DNA of 64,000 nt from Lachnospiraceae bacterium XPB1003. GTDB taxonomy: Bacteria; Bacillota; Clostridia; Lachnospirales; Lachnospiraceae. Where the stretch lies: the NCBI GenBank assembly GCA_900102065.1, contig FMVK01000017.1:1-64000 (forward strand), in the 5' to 3' direction. Both the position numbers and the translations under genes were made by a program. The stretch's first letter is position 1; every line of letters begins with the position of its first letter. Positions 54,295-63,898 of this stretch are shown piece after piece. The notes beneath the pieces are model-generated. The model had not been told where the DNA came from. It did not search any database and saw only the letters and a list, made by a program, of their open reading frames with translations.

Positions 54295-55626
54295 TTGAAC
54301 GAAAAAAGAAATCATACTGCCTTTATGGTAATGTTTTCAGCTTTCTTGATAATGATGATTTTGGTTATGCATATCTTACGCCTGAGAAATATTCCAATAA
54401 CTTGGGATGAAGGACTTACATATGTTATTCATTGCCAATCATTGTTTTACTCGGATGGATTTTGGAAGGGGATAGTAGGATATCTGTCTGGTTATACTCG
54501 TTGTGCGGGAAACAATCATCTTTTGAATACCATTTTGATTGGAATTGCTGAGAGATCAACAGGAATAAGGTTCAATGAATATATCATTCGATTTCCGACA
54601 ACGGTTTTCTTATTAATATATTTATTTGTGAGCTTTAAGGAGTATATCGAGAAAAGGATTACGGAAGTTGGGTTTACAGCGTTAATATGTTGCGCTTATT
54701 TGGATGAGTTTTTTGCACTGGCAAGGGGATATGCCATGAGCGCGGCTTTAGTATTGATAGCATCTCTGTTTTATATGAGATGGATTAGAGAAAAGAAAAA
54801 ACTGTTTTCTGTTTTAGCATTTTATACGCTTATTATTGCAGAAATATCCAATACGGCGGCTTTGTTAATTGCCGCTGCATTTTCTCTTGAATTCTTATTT
54901 GATATTATTATAAATAAAAAATTTAAAATAGTGAAAAAGTTATGGATTCCCATGCTTATCTATATTATGGCGCAGGGGTTGATAATTATCCATCACCTTC
55001 ATATTACAGAATGGGATAGTTCATTGTATTCCGAAAAGGAATGTGGTGTTGGAATGTTGATATATCGAACATTAACAATACAAGCAAATGATGGTTTTAA
55101 AATTGTATGGTTTTCTGTTGTTGTTTTGTTGTTCATTCTAAATGTTTTACTTGTTATTAGATTTAAGACTGGTCATGATAAGTATATTTTAACGATTATT
55201 CTAATTTTATATTTTTTAATTTGTTTTACGGCTGTTGGTTTAACTGGTAAGGGAGGATATCCTAAGGGGAGGGTGTTACTTATTGCCTATCCGGTGGTAG
55301 CTCTTGCTATAGATGAATTATTTCAAGGGATTATTGACAAGACAAAAATGAACGGTAAAGTTGGGAGGATGGTGATGTTACTTCGGATGTTTGTTACGGG
55401 CATTATACTTCTGATGTTTATTATGGGGACAAACGTGAGCAAGGCGACTGATTGGCCTAATGCAAACAGGTTCAGAGATGCATCGTATGAGGCATTATCA
55501 TTGAAAGAGCAGACGCCACCGGATCATTTCAGTTCAATTAATAGAAATATGGATGGATTTTTATATTGGAGAGAGAAGATAAAATACGAATACAACATTG
55601 ATATTTATTCATATATCGAGGAGTGA
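54295..55626 (+). CDS. GT-C-like membrane glycosyltransferase
   Basis: About 443 residues. NIPITWDEGLTYVIHCQSL carries the acidic motif of ArnT/PMT-type enzymes in the first external loop, followed by about ten membrane helices. TTG 54295 is favoured by GAGAGGTGG at 54281-54289; GTG 54286 is the in-frame alternative inside that site. Likely transfers a sugar from polyprenyl phosphate to the growing glycan. Confidence 0.65.
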   Translation: MNEKRNHTAFMVMFSAFLIMMILVMHILRLRNIPITWDEGLTYVIHCQSLFYSDGFWKGIVGYLSGYTRCAGNNHLLNTILIGIAERSTGIRFNEYIIRFPTTVFLLIYLFVSFKEYIEKRITEVGFTALICCAYLDEFFALARGYAMSAALVLIASLFYMRWIREKKKLFSVLAFYTLIIAEISNTAALLIAAAFSLEFLFDIIINKKFKIVKKLWIPMLIYIMAQGLIIIHHLHITEWDSSLYSEKECGVGMLIYRTLTIQANDGFKIVWFSVVVLLFILNVLLVIRFKTGHDKYILTIILILYFLICFTAVGLTGKGGYPKGRVLLIAYPVVALAIDELFQGIIDKTKMNGKVGRMVMLLRMFVTGIILLMFIMGTNVSKATDWPNANRFRDASYEALSLKEQTPPDHFSSINRNMDGFLYWREKIKYEYNIDIYSYIEE

Positions 55627-55660
55627 TTATTACTAAATTAATAATTTGAGGGAGTATAAT

Positions 55661-56347
55661 ATGAAAGATTTTAAGCTCACAGTAGTAATACCATGCTATA
55701 ACGAAAAGGGCAGTGTAAAGACAATTGTTGATAAGGTTATAAACGCACCGATAGCAAATAAAGAAATCATAATTGTTGATGACAAGAGTACTGATGGAAC
55801 TTCTGAGGTTTTGGATAAGGAAATAGCACCACTTGTTAGCAGGGTTATTCATCATGATACTAACACCGGAAAAGGTGGCGCGTTAAGAACCGGTTTTGAA
55901 AATGCGACAGGTGATGTTGTTATTATTCAGGACGCTGATTTGGAGTATGATCCCAATGAATATCCTAAGGTTGTAATGCCGATAGTTAACGGTGAATGTG
56001 ATGTTTGTTATGGATCAAGATTTTTGAATCAGGCTGCAAAGGGATATAAAGCAAATCAAATCGCAAATAAGACACTTACAGCTTTATCGAATATGTTTAC
56101 ACATCAGAAACTGACTGATATGGAGACATGCTATAAGGCGTTTAAAAGAGAGATTATTCAATCGGTTGATATAAAAGAGAACAGGTTTGGCTTTGAGCCT
56201 GAGATTACTGCAAAGGTTTCTCGAAAGGGTATAAAGATAAAAGAAGTTCCCATAAATTATTATCCCAGAACTAATGAGGAGGGTAAAAAAATTGGGGTTA
56301 AGGATGGTATAAGAGCAATCTATTGTATTTGGAAATACAGAAAGTGA
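55661..56347 (+). CDS. Polyprenyl-phosphate sugar synthase (DPM1-like GT2)
   Basis: 228 residues from ATG 55661, placed after GGGAG (a TTG at 55646 is in frame but upstream of that site). LTVVIPCYNEKGSVKTIVDK, IIIVDDKSTDGTSEVL, GKGGALRTGFENATGDVVII, QDADLEYDP (DxD) and RFLNQA are typical. No membrane helices. It probably makes the polyprenyl-P-sugar used by the two adjoining GT-C proteins. Confidence 0.9.
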   Translation: MKDFKLTVVIPCYNEKGSVKTIVDKVINAPIANKEIIIVDDKSTDGTSEVLDKEIAPLVSRVIHHDTNTGKGGALRTGFENATGDVVIIQDADLEYDPNEYPKVVMPIVNGECDVCYGSRFLNQAAKGYKANQIANKTLTALSNMFTHQKLTDMETCYKAFKREIIQSVDIKENRFGFEPEITAKVSRKGIKIKEVPINYYPRTNEEGKKIGVKDGIRAIYCIWKYRK

Positions 56348-56390
56348 GAATCATAAATATATTTAACGAATGGTTGAGGGAATTTACCAT

Positions 56391-58322
56391 ATGAGTGATC
56401 AGGTATTAAACATTTTTGTACCCGGAAGGTTATGTCTTATTGGAGAACATACAGACTGGGCGGGAATGTACAGGACTACTAATTCCGGGCTTGAGAAAGG
56501 CATGGCCATAGTAACCGGAGTTCAGGAAGGAATATATGCTACAGTTAAGAAATCAGATAGATTTGTTATAACCAGTGATCTTGAAATATATAATGGTGAG
56601 ATTCTTGAGTGTGAGATGAATTCTGAAAAACTATTGGAGATCGCTCAAAAGGGTGGATTCTTTTCGTATGTAGCAGGTGTTGCATCATATATTAATGATA
56701 ATTATATGGTTGGAGGGCTGGAGATAAATGTCACCAGAATGGATCTGCCTATTAAGAGTGGTCTCTCTTCTTCTGCGGCAATATGCGTGCTTGTTGCAAG
56801 AGCATTTAATAAACTATATCAACTAAGAATGAACGTTCAGGGTGAAATGCAGGCGGCATTTAGAGGTGAGCAACGTACTCCTTCAAGGTGCGGAAGGCTT
56901 GATCAAGCGTGTGCGTATGGAATAAAGCCGGTGCTGATGGAGTTTGATGGCGTTGAAATTAATTCTAGGGTTCTTTCTGTTGGAGCTACCTTTAGATGGG
57001 TAATAGCCAATCTTATGTCATCAAAAGATACGATAAAGATACTGGCAGATTTGAACAAGTGCTTTCCTTTCGCTGAAAGTGACGCGGAGACAAAGGTTCA
57101 GGAAGCTTTGGGCGTTGACAACAGATTATTTATTGAGGAAGCTATTAAGTGCCTGAAGGATGGAAAGCCTGAGGAACTTGGATTGGTAATGAATAAATGG
57201 CAGGGAAATTTTGATGAAAAAGTAATGCCTGTTTGTAGTGAGTTGGAAGCCCCTGTCCTTCACTCTGTATTATCAGATCCCAACATTCAAAAGTATATAT
57301 ATGGTGCAAAGGGAGTCGGGTCTCAAGGTGATGGATCTGTTCAGTTCCTTGTACGAGATGAAGATTCAATGGTCGCACTGCAGGATTATTTACAGAATGA
57401 AAAAGGTATGCCTTCATTTTCCTTAACTATAACTCCGGGACAGGCTGTTAAAAAGGCTATTATTCCTCTTGCCGGATTTGGAACAAGGGTATTTCCTGCG
57501 ACCAAATGTTTCAAGAAGTGTTTTCTGCCTATTTTAGATTCGGATGGAAATCTGAAACCGGCACTGATGATCATGCTTGAACAACTTATAGAGGCCGGGA
57601 TAGAGGAAATATGCTTAGTAATAGGCGAAGAGGACAGAGAAGAATTCGACAAATTCTTTGATAATGTCATGAGAGAGAACTATGATAAGCTGCCGCAGGA
57701 TAAAAAGGAGCTGCAATGGGAGCTTACCAAAATGAAACATATGATCACGTATGTTGTCCAGAAGGAAAGAAAAGGATTTGGTCATGCAGTATGGCTATGT
57801 AAGAATTTCGTGGCTGACGAGCCGGTTCTTTTGCTTCTGGGTGATTTCCTTTATAAATCCGAAACAGAACAGAATTGCTGTGAACAGGTGATAAATGCTT
57901 ATAAAGAAAGTGGTAAGCTTCTTGTAAGCATACATGAGATACCTCTGGAAGACGTATCTCACTATGGCATATTGTCAGGCTGCTGGGATGATGACAGTGA
58001 AAGCATGATGGATGTTCGTCAGTTTGTTGAAAAGCCTACAGACAGCTTTGCGAGGGAATATCTGGGAGTTGATAATAAGAAGAAAGAAATCAAGTATTAT
58101 GCAACCTTTGGGCAGTATGTATTAACTCCTGAAGTATTTACTGAGCTTGATAGGGTCATAAAGTTTGGAAAACCGTCTGAAGGTTCAGAATACGGACTCA
58201 CTTCAGTAATAGAGACGATTAGGGAAAAGGATGGTATTGTTGGATTCGTTCCTAAGGGTAAATCATTCGATATCGGATTGCCTCACGAGTATAGAAAAAC
58301 TATGATGGCATTTTCGGAGTGA
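56391..58322 (+). CDS. Sugar-1-kinase (GHMP) fused to GalU-like nucleotidyltransferase
   Basis: 643 residues. Kinase domain 1-350: galactokinase signature GRLCLIGEHTDW at 12-23, GHMP ATP loop LPIKSGLSSSAA near 119-130, GAKGVGSQGDG at 305-315. Nucleotidyltransferase domain 353-643: PLAGFGTRVFPATKCFKK (from about 359) with the catalytic Arg and Lys, GDFLY (metal Asp) and FVEKP. Predicted to convert a free sugar to sugar-1-phosphate and then to a UDP-sugar in one protein, reminiscent of the fucokinase/GDP-fucose pyrophosphorylase FKP but with reversed domain order and a GalU-like partner. ATG 56391 has GAGGGA 9 bases upstream; ATG 56370 is in frame ahead of it. Confidence 0.85.
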   Translation: MSDQVLNIFVPGRLCLIGEHTDWAGMYRTTNSGLEKGMAIVTGVQEGIYATVKKSDRFVITSDLEIYNGEILECEMNSEKLLEIAQKGGFFSYVAGVASYINDNYMVGGLEINVTRMDLPIKSGLSSSAAICVLVARAFNKLYQLRMNVQGEMQAAFRGEQRTPSRCGRLDQACAYGIKPVLMEFDGVEINSRVLSVGATFRWVIANLMSSKDTIKILADLNKCFPFAESDAETKVQEALGVDNRLFIEEAIKCLKDGKPEELGLVMNKWQGNFDEKVMPVCSELEAPVLHSVLSDPNIQKYIYGAKGVGSQGDGSVQFLVRDEDSMVALQDYLQNEKGMPSFSLTITPGQAVKKAIIPLAGFGTRVFPATKCFKKCFLPILDSDGNLKPALMIMLEQLIEAGIEEICLVIGEEDREEFDKFFDNVMRENYDKLPQDKKELQWELTKMKHMITYVVQKERKGFGHAVWLCKNFVADEPVLLLLGDFLYKSETEQNCCEQVINAYKESGKLLVSIHEIPLEDVSHYGILSGCWDDDSESMMDVRQFVEKPTDSFAREYLGVDNKKKEIKYYATFGQYVLTPEVFTELDRVIKFGKPSEGSEYGLTSVIETIREKDGIVGFVPKGKSFDIGLPHEYRKTMMAFSE

Positions 58323-58490
58323 GGAAGAAGATTAGTTATTTGTTTAAATAGTAATGTGTACTACAACACTTAATTCTATTTTGCTGATTTATTTGAAAAT
58401 ATGACAATGTGATTAACCTCACAGATGGTTTTACTAACTGAATTATATTCTTAGTGTGAAAAGATTAAAGTGTAAAGGAGAATAGAGGAC

Positions 58491-59744
58491 ATGATAATAG
58501 CAGTTGCAGGAACCGGGTATGTAGGATTATCATTGGCGGTATTGCTTTCGCAGCACAATTCGGTGACTGCGGTAGATATACTGCCGGAGAAAGTTGAGAA
58601 GCTTAATGCCTGGCAGTCACCTATTCAGGATGAATATATTGAAAAGTATCTCGCGGAGCATGAGGAGAGAGGCCTTAAGTTGCATGCTACCACAGATGCT
58701 GAGGCTGCATATATGGATGCGGATTATGTGATCATAGCTGCTCCCACCAACTATGATCCGAAGAAGAATTTCTTTGATTGTGGTGCTGTGGAGGCTGTGA
58801 TAGAGACAGTGATCACTGCAACGAAATCATGTGAGAAGAAACCTACTATCGTAATTAAGTCTACGATACCGGTAGGGTATACTGAGTCCGTTAAGGAAAA
58901 GTTTGGAATTAATAACATTATCTTCAGTCCGGAGTTTTTAAGAGAATCTAAGGCTCTGTATGACAATCTGTATCCTTCACGTATCATAGTGGGATGTGAT
59001 AAGGAGAACCGACAGGCTGCTTCGGTATTTGCGTCGCTTTTAGCGGAAGGTGCTGAGAAGAAGGAAATAGATACGTTGTTTATGGGAACGACAGAAGCAG
59101 AATCCGTGAAACTTTTCTCGAATACGTATTTGGCACTTCGTGTGGCCTATTTTAATGAATTGGATACGTACTGCGAGATGAAGGGATTAAATACTGCGGA
59201 TGTCATTGCTGGAGTTAGTCTGGATCCTCGTGTAGGAGATTTTTATAATAATCCCAGCTTTGGCTATGGCGGATATTGCCTTCCGAAGGATACTAAGCAA
59301 TTATTGGCTAACTATCGTGATGTACCGGAGAATCTGATCGAAGCGATAGTCGAGTCCAATCGTACACGTAAAGACTTTATTGCAGACAGGGTATTAGAGC
59401 TCACAGGCTTATATGGGAACTGTGAGGAGTATTCCAGCAAGCGTGAAGAACAGACCGGTAGTATCACTGTAGGCGTATATCGTCTGACCATGAAGAGTAA
59501 CAGCGATAACTTCCGCCAGAGCAGCATCCAGGGTGTTATGAAGCGCCTCAAAGCGAAAGGCGCTACGGTTATTGTATATGAGCCGACATTGGAGAACGGC
59601 AGTACATTCTTTGGCAGCTTGGTTGTAAATGACCTTGAGGAGTTCAAGAAGCGCAGCAACAGTATCATTGCTAACCGATACGACGCGTCCTTGGATGATG
59701 TGAAGGAGAAAGTTTATACCAGGGATGTGTTTAGGAGGGATTAG
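58491..59744 (+). CDS. ugd: UDP-glucose 6-dehydrogenase
   Basis: Oxidises UDP-glucose to UDP-glucuronate, a precursor for acidic surface polysaccharide. 417 residues: Rossmann [36 protein letters not shown], catalytic Cys263 in [14 protein letters not shown], and the C-terminal UDP-binding domain with [26 protein letters not shown] precedes the ATG. Separated from the previous gene by 168 non-coding bases, and ends the polysaccharide locus; the IS4 element begins 28 bases after its stop. Confidence 0.95.
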   Translation: MIIAVAGTGYVGLSLAVLLSQHNSVTAVDILPEKVEKLNAWQSPIQDEYIEKYLAEHEERGLKLHATTDAEAAYMDADYVIIAAPTNYDPKKNFFDCGAVEAVIETVITATKSCEKKPTIVIKSTIPVGYTESVKEKFGINNIIFSPEFLRESKALYDNLYPSRIIVGCDKENRQAASVFASLLAEGAEKKEIDTLFMGTTEAESVKLFSNTYLALRVAYFNELDTYCEMKGLNTADVIAGVSLDPRVGDFYNNPSFGYGGYCLPKDTKQLLANYRDVPENLIEAIVESNRTRKDFIADRVLELTGLYGNCEEYSSKREEQTGSITVGVYRLTMKSNSDNFRQSSIQGVMKRLKAKGATVIVYEPTLENGSTFFGSLVVNDLEEFKKRSNSIIANRYDASLDDVKEKVYTRDVFRRD

Positions 59745-59771
59745 GACGCAGGATCACCTTGGGGTCAGGTA

Positions 59772-61467
59772 CCAAGGTGGTACACTTAGCGTCAACTTAA
59801 CACAATTATGAAGTGATATTTTATTACAGTATATCATCAAACTGCCGGAATTGCTTTGAATGACTGGTATAATCGATGTTGTTCATAGTAAACTTATAAA
59901 AATGGGCGAGCTTAACCAGGCCCCTTATGCAGAGGCACCAAAAAGTTTTGTTAATGCCGATTTTTAATAAACTACTTTTCTGTTTCTGAAGTGTGTCCTG
60001 CGAACGCCGTTTTGTTTTCGTCGCTCGGTGGATCTTCCCGGTTGTATTTGTGATCTGCATCTGAAAGCGAGGTCAATAAGTTCATCGATCAGATGAATCT
60101 TATCCGGGATAAATAGTGATATAGGAAGAGTTCGCTTTATTCTGCCTGTTATGAAAGATCGGTTTGCCTGATATCTGAATTTATTTTTGGGATTAGATGT
60201 TCGGTCAATATTTGAATCAACATGTTTTTTTATAAGAGCTGTGATATTAGATATAAGCATGTTAAGATAAAATTCCTGCATGACAGAGATGGATGTAGCA
60301 CCATTGAAAGACTCGATATCCAGCCTTTCCTTGAGCTCATAGTATTTACATTCGATCGGCCAACGCATGAAGTATAACTCCTTGAACATATAGGGCTTGA
60401 TATTAGGATCGTTCAGGTTAGTAGCAAGATATTCCTTTGAACCGTCATCAAGAGTAACTTCAATAACGCGGACTTCAATGTCATTTGTATCATTGTCAGG
60501 ATCACCTTTAAGGATGAAACGGGAATCACCATGACATTTTTTTACGATGTTCATAGATTCCTTTAGACGCATGACACAAAGATGACCATGGTCAACGCAA
60601 TAGCGAAACAACGCCTCAGAATAGTAACCTCTGTCAAAAATAACGATGGAGTTGGTATATATATCAAGTGCTTCAAGAGTCTGCAGATGAGCGAGGGCAG
60701 CGGAACGCTCGGATGAGAGATAAGGGTGGATGGATGCGTGAACGATATAGTCGTCCATCACGTCATAAACCATAGATCCGAGAGCTTGAGTAAAGTAACG
60801 GCGTTCCTTACTGGTCGTAGTAAACATTTCCCCGAAGATTTCGAAATTAGATTTGGAATTGGGGAGTTCAAGTTTTGTACCGTCAATGGCAAAGATGTGG
60901 TAATTGTTCCAGAGTTTTCGTTCATTGACATTTTTGTAAAAAACATCGACAGAAAGATTAAATAGTTCTCTGAAAAGAGATGGCTTTATACCCTGACGGG
61001 CTTTAGATACAGCTTGTTTAGAAACTTTTGGAAAATCGATATCCGGAAAGTCGGAAATTATAGAAGCCAGGTTTTGGCACATAGATGCCTTTGACGAATA
61101 GAAGAGAAACTGAATTACCTGGAGCATGGAGAGAGAGCGTTTTCTGACAAAGCATTTCTCTTTCCGATGTGGCGAAAGGCAATCGGGATCATGGAGATAA
61201 TTCCTGATTGTGCGTATGACTTGCATACAGATTTCATTTGTTTGCATGTAGTACCTCCTTATCAATGAGAGAATGTGTTATCCGGTGCGACGGACAACTG
61301 CTTTCATTGATAAGGGCCACTTTCGCTACTTCTTAAATTCAATCAGTAGCGAAAGCGGCCTCACATTTGAGACCGCTTGTCAAGTGTATTTTAGATATTT
61401 TTACAAAACAAAAAAGCTTGAAAAGCCGCATAAATACTGGCTTTCGAGCTTAAGTTGACCACCTTGG
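59772..61467 (-). mobile_element. IS4-family insertion sequence with 9-bp target duplication
   Basis: Terminal inverted repeats CCAAGGTGGT (59772-59781) and ACCACCTTGG (61458-61467), with CAACTTAA/TTAAGTTG just inside both ends. The flanks are direct repeats GGTCAGGTA (59763-59771 and 61468-61476), a 9-bp duplication in the size range of IS4 elements. The one gene encodes a full transposase, so the copy may be active. Inside, 61316-61359 holds a strong hairpin (GCCACTTTCGCTACT / AGTAGCGAAAGCGGC) upstream of the gene, likely blocking read-through transcription. Confidence 0.88.
59964..61247 (-). CDS. IS4-family transposase
   Basis: 427 residues. DDE residues: Asp122 in FAIDGTKLELPNS, Asp205 in IVIFDRGYYSE, and Glu298 in the exact Y-2-R-3-E-6-K signature (Tyr291, Arg294, Glu298, Lys305 in YFMRWPIECKYYELK). 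AAGGAGGT at 61252-61259 supports ATG 61247; six codons upstream is another ATG (61265). No internal stop or frameshift. Confidence 0.95.
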   Translation of the reverse strand: MQTNEICMQVIRTIRNYLHDPDCLSPHRKEKCFVRKRSLSMLQVIQFLFYSSKASMCQNLASIISDFPDIDFPKVSKQAVSKARQGIKPSLFRELFNLSVDVFYKNVNERKLWNNYHIFAIDGTKLELPNSKSNFEIFGEMFTTTSKERRYFTQALGSMVYDVMDDYIVHASIHPYLSSERSAALAHLQTLEALDIYTNSIVIFDRGYYSEALFRYCVDHGHLCVMRLKESMNIVKKCHGDSRFILKGDPDNDTNDIEVRVIEVTLDDGSKEYLATNLNDPNIKPYMFKELYFMRWPIECKYYELKERLDIESFNGATSISVMQEFYLNMLISNITALIKKHVDSNIDRTSNPKNKFRYQANRSFITGRIKRTLPISLFIPDKIHLIDELIDLAFRCRSQIQPGRSTERRKQNGVRRTHFRNRKVVY

Positions 61468-61556
61468 GGTCAGGTACTGTTAACAAAATGTTAATGATGA
61501 ACTCGATGAGGCAATAGAGAGCTTAGCTGATGGTGCTTTGATTCCGAAAACTTATA

Positions 61557-62400
61557 ATGAAGATTTGGGAAATGCCTTACTAAAGAACAGCTTGATAATA
61601 GAAAAATGGCAAGTGAACTGGTTCCATGCAGAACACCACAGATGAAATTGCAGGATTTATTTAGAGAAAACTTAAAGGCTGTTATGCAGGAGCATAGTGT
61701 TCCAGTGGCAGAAGTCGCAAAAGGTGATAAAGAACATTTAGAAAAGCGTGGCTGGGCTGATGCAATGAGAGCAAAGGCTGTCACTAAAGAAGCGAAACTA
61801 GAAAAGGCAGCTATTGATAATGAGATTGTGCAGAAGAACACAGAACTTTCAGAATTAGATGAAAAGCTGGAACAAGAAAAATCAGATATTCAACTGATTG
61901 AAGATAAAAGAGCTTCTCTATCTTCCTGGGACAAAAAGCCAAAGTCGGAAAAAGAATTATTTGATCAGATTAATAAGTGTGTGACGGATCACAAATCAAT
62001 TACAGGACGTGTTAGCAAATTGGTGCCTGTGGAGTTTTGGGAGAGTCTAAAAAAGATGTTTAAAAACTATTTCAGAATGGAGCAGGAAAATAAAACACTG
62101 AGAGCATCTACAGCTATGAAGAAAGTGAAGGAAGCTGAAGCAATTATTGAGAAAAAGGATAAAATAATTTCAGATGCTAAAGATGAGGCTGATGAAATTA
62201 TTGCCGCTGGAAAAAATGAGGTTTCATCTATACGTGCTAAGAGTCAATTCATTAAAGAAAATGAAGAATTAAAAAGCCAACTGGAATTATATGAAAGTGT
62301 TATGGAACGAAATCCAGAATTTGCCAGAGCTGTTGAACAGGAAGAGAGAAAACGTAAATTGTTCAGGGTGAAGGGAAAGAAGCAGGATATTGCTTTATAA
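61557..62400 (+). pseudogene. Mobilisation (Mob/Pre-like) protein, C-terminal coiled-coil fragment
   Basis: An ATG at 61606 opens 264 residues; the frame is open from about 61557 (FGKCLTKEQLDNRKMASELV), so the fragment begins before it. Content: LDNRKMASELVPCRTPQMKL and VAEVAKGDKEHLEKRGWADA, then a long Glu/Lys/Leu coiled coil (70-245), like the C-terminal tail of MobV/Pre or MobA/MobL relaxases. No relaxase catalytic motif remains; another frame (NDELDEAIESLADGALIPKT, 61491-61550) may be an earlier piece separated by a frameshift. The IS4 element lies right upstream and may have removed the 5' part. Confidence 0.55.
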
Positions 62401-62478
62401 ATTATGCAACAAAACAATCATGCTGGAATATATTGATAACTAGAAGAAATAATAATATGGATAATCGTTTGACGAATA

Positions 62479-62487
62479 TGTTATAAT
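62479..62487 (+). promoter_or_regulatory. Extended -10 promoter for the XRE/ImmA pair
   Basis: TGTTATAAT, an extended -10 without a well-spaced -35, 130 bases before the XRE gene. Nothing else is seen in 62401-62618. Confidence 0.45.
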
Positions 62488-62618
62488 ATATTTGGAAGAC
62501 ATATTAGCAATTGTGATTGAGCTTACGTCAAAAAATGATTGATGCGAGTCTCTTTGTCGTGATATAATTTCTAAGCTTGTATGATTGTGCAAGTGTTTGC
62601 GAAAGGGAGGTAGAGGCT

Positions 62619-62942
62619 ATGGCTAACGTAGGAAGAAAGCTTGGTGTCAATATAAGCGTGTTTTTACAAAAAGCAAATATTAGTCCAGAAATCTTCGCTT
62701 CAAAATTAGGCTATTCTGTTAAGGATGCATGGAGAATTATCGAAGGAAAGGTTATTGTACCTCCGATAGAACTGGACAGAATTACTAATATACTTGGAAC
62801 AACTAAGGCTGATTTAATGACATATGAGGCTGATTATAAGGTTCCTGAGCTACAGTATATGAAAGAATTTAGCAATCCAGATAATCTTGATAAGATTTTA
62901 GATTTGATGGATGAATATGTTGAATGTAGAGAATGCGTGTAA
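62619..62942 (+). CDS. XRE-like helix-turn-helix protein
   Basis: 107 residues from ATG 62619, preceded by AAAGGGAGG; an in-frame ATG at 62577 lies before that site. NISVFLQKANISPEIFASKL and GYSVKDAWRIIEGKVIVPPI match a degenerate XRE fold. It is followed by an ImmA peptidase, the pair that in ICEs and prophages forms a repressor and its anti-repressor protease. Confidence 0.75.
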   Translation: MANVGRKLGVNISVFLQKANISPEIFASKLGYSVKDAWRIIEGKVIVPPIELDRITNILGTTKADLMTYEADYKVPELQYMKEFSNPDNLDKILDLMDEYVECRECV

Positions 62943-62948
62943 TTAATT

Positions 62949-62976
62949 GGCTGTACGGAATGTACAGCCTTTTTTT
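62949..62976 (+). terminator. Terminator or attenuator between the XRE gene and immA
   Basis: GGCTGTAC (62949-62956), loop GGAAT, GTACAGCC (62962-62969), then TTTTTTT. It begins 6 bases after the XRE stop and ends 12 bases before the immA start, so it would limit immA expression. Confidence 0.75.
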
Positions 62977-62988
62977 GAGGTGATTTAT

Positions 62989-63798
62989 ATGGAATGGGAT
63001 AGAATGATTTCAGTTATTCCAGAAGTAATTCAAGATTTAAAAAGTGAATATACATTGATTAATCCAATGATTAGAGATGATATTTTTGGTATTCTTGAAA
63101 AACATTGTACTGTGGTATACTATCCTCTTTTTAATGAAAAAAATTGTGGATTTCATACAAAACGATTCATTAAAGATAAGAGAGAAGATTTTGTATATAT
63201 TAATACGGCAAAGCCTATAGCAGAGCAAGTTTTTACTGCTGCACATGAATTAGGACATGTATGGGGAGTGGCAGACAAAATATTATCAAAGATAGATACA
63301 AACATTCGCTTAGAGTGTGACGATGAAGAAAAACTCATTAATAGGTTTGCTGCTGAACTTCTTATGCCAGAGAAAGAGTTTAGAAATCTCTTTTTCTTGA
63401 ACATGAAGGAGTTATCAATTGTTGATAATAAGATCAAAATAGAAGACTTTATACGTGTCATTGTTATGCAAATGAATGATTTTATGGTTCCGTATGAATC
63501 TGTGCGCCGTAGAATGGTAGAAACAAGTATTATTACGGAAGAAGTAGGAAAACTTCTTGATAAAAATGTAGAATTTATTCAGGCTTTAGTTTCAGCATTT
63601 TCTAAAGATCTTAATACGATACTTGATAATGTTACTGAAAAAAAGACAATACCAGGATTAAGAGCTTTGGTTGATCAGATTGAACAAGGGAAATTACTTG
63701 ATGAATACACCTTGTGCAAGGTTAAAAAGGACTTTGATATAGATAGTATTTTAGGCACAGATACAATAATAGATATTAAAATAGGAGCATTCCTGTAA
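62989..63798 (+). CDS. immA: ImmA/IrrE-family metallopeptidase
   Basis: 269 residues. Zinc motif HELGH at 86-90 in FTAAHELGHVWG and the downstream EKLINRFAAELLMPEKEF helix are diagnostic. In ICEBs1 ImmA cleaves the XRE repressor to induce excision; here it is next to the XRE gene. ATG 62989 has GAGGTGA upstream and is preferred over TTG 62947, which lies inside the terminator. The 140 residues after the peptidase core have no known domain. Confidence 0.85.
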   Translation: MEWDRMISVIPEVIQDLKSEYTLINPMIRDDIFGILEKHCTVVYYPLFNEKNCGFHTKRFIKDKREDFVYINTAKPIAEQVFTAAHELGHVWGVADKILSKIDTNIRLECDDEEKLINRFAAELLMPEKEFRNLFFLNMKELSIVDNKIKIEDFIRVIVMQMNDFMVPYESVRRRMVETSIITEEVGKLLDKNVEFIQALVSAFSKDLNTILDNVTEKKTIPGLRALVDQIEQGKLLDEYTLCKVKKDFDIDSILGTDTIIDIKIGAFL

Positions 63799-63825
63799 TT
63801 CAGAAATAACGCTAATTGAATAAAA

Positions 63826-63898
63826 AGAAACCTCAAAGTAAGATAAAGGTGTTCATCTTGGCGGATGAAAAAACATCTTATGCTAACAGGAGGTTTCT
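63826..63898 (+). ncRNA. Nested stem-loop upstream of IS110-like recombinase (bridge RNA or leader candidate)
   Basis: Three nested helices: AGAAACCTC/GAGGTTTCT (63826-63834 / 63890-63898), TAAGAT/ATCTTA (63839-63844 / 63875-63880), TTCATC/GATGAA (63852-63857 / 63864-63869), with internal loops AAAGGTG and AAAAC between them. The outer helix covers the AGGAGG ribosome binding site of the recombinase. IS110 elements encode their bridge RNA in this place, and read-through control hairpins are also possible. Confidence 0.45.

Noticed and set aside
59824-60060. Second small IS4 protein on the minus strand
   Set aside because: It overlaps the end of the transposase in another frame and has no ribosome binding site or known homologue in such elements.
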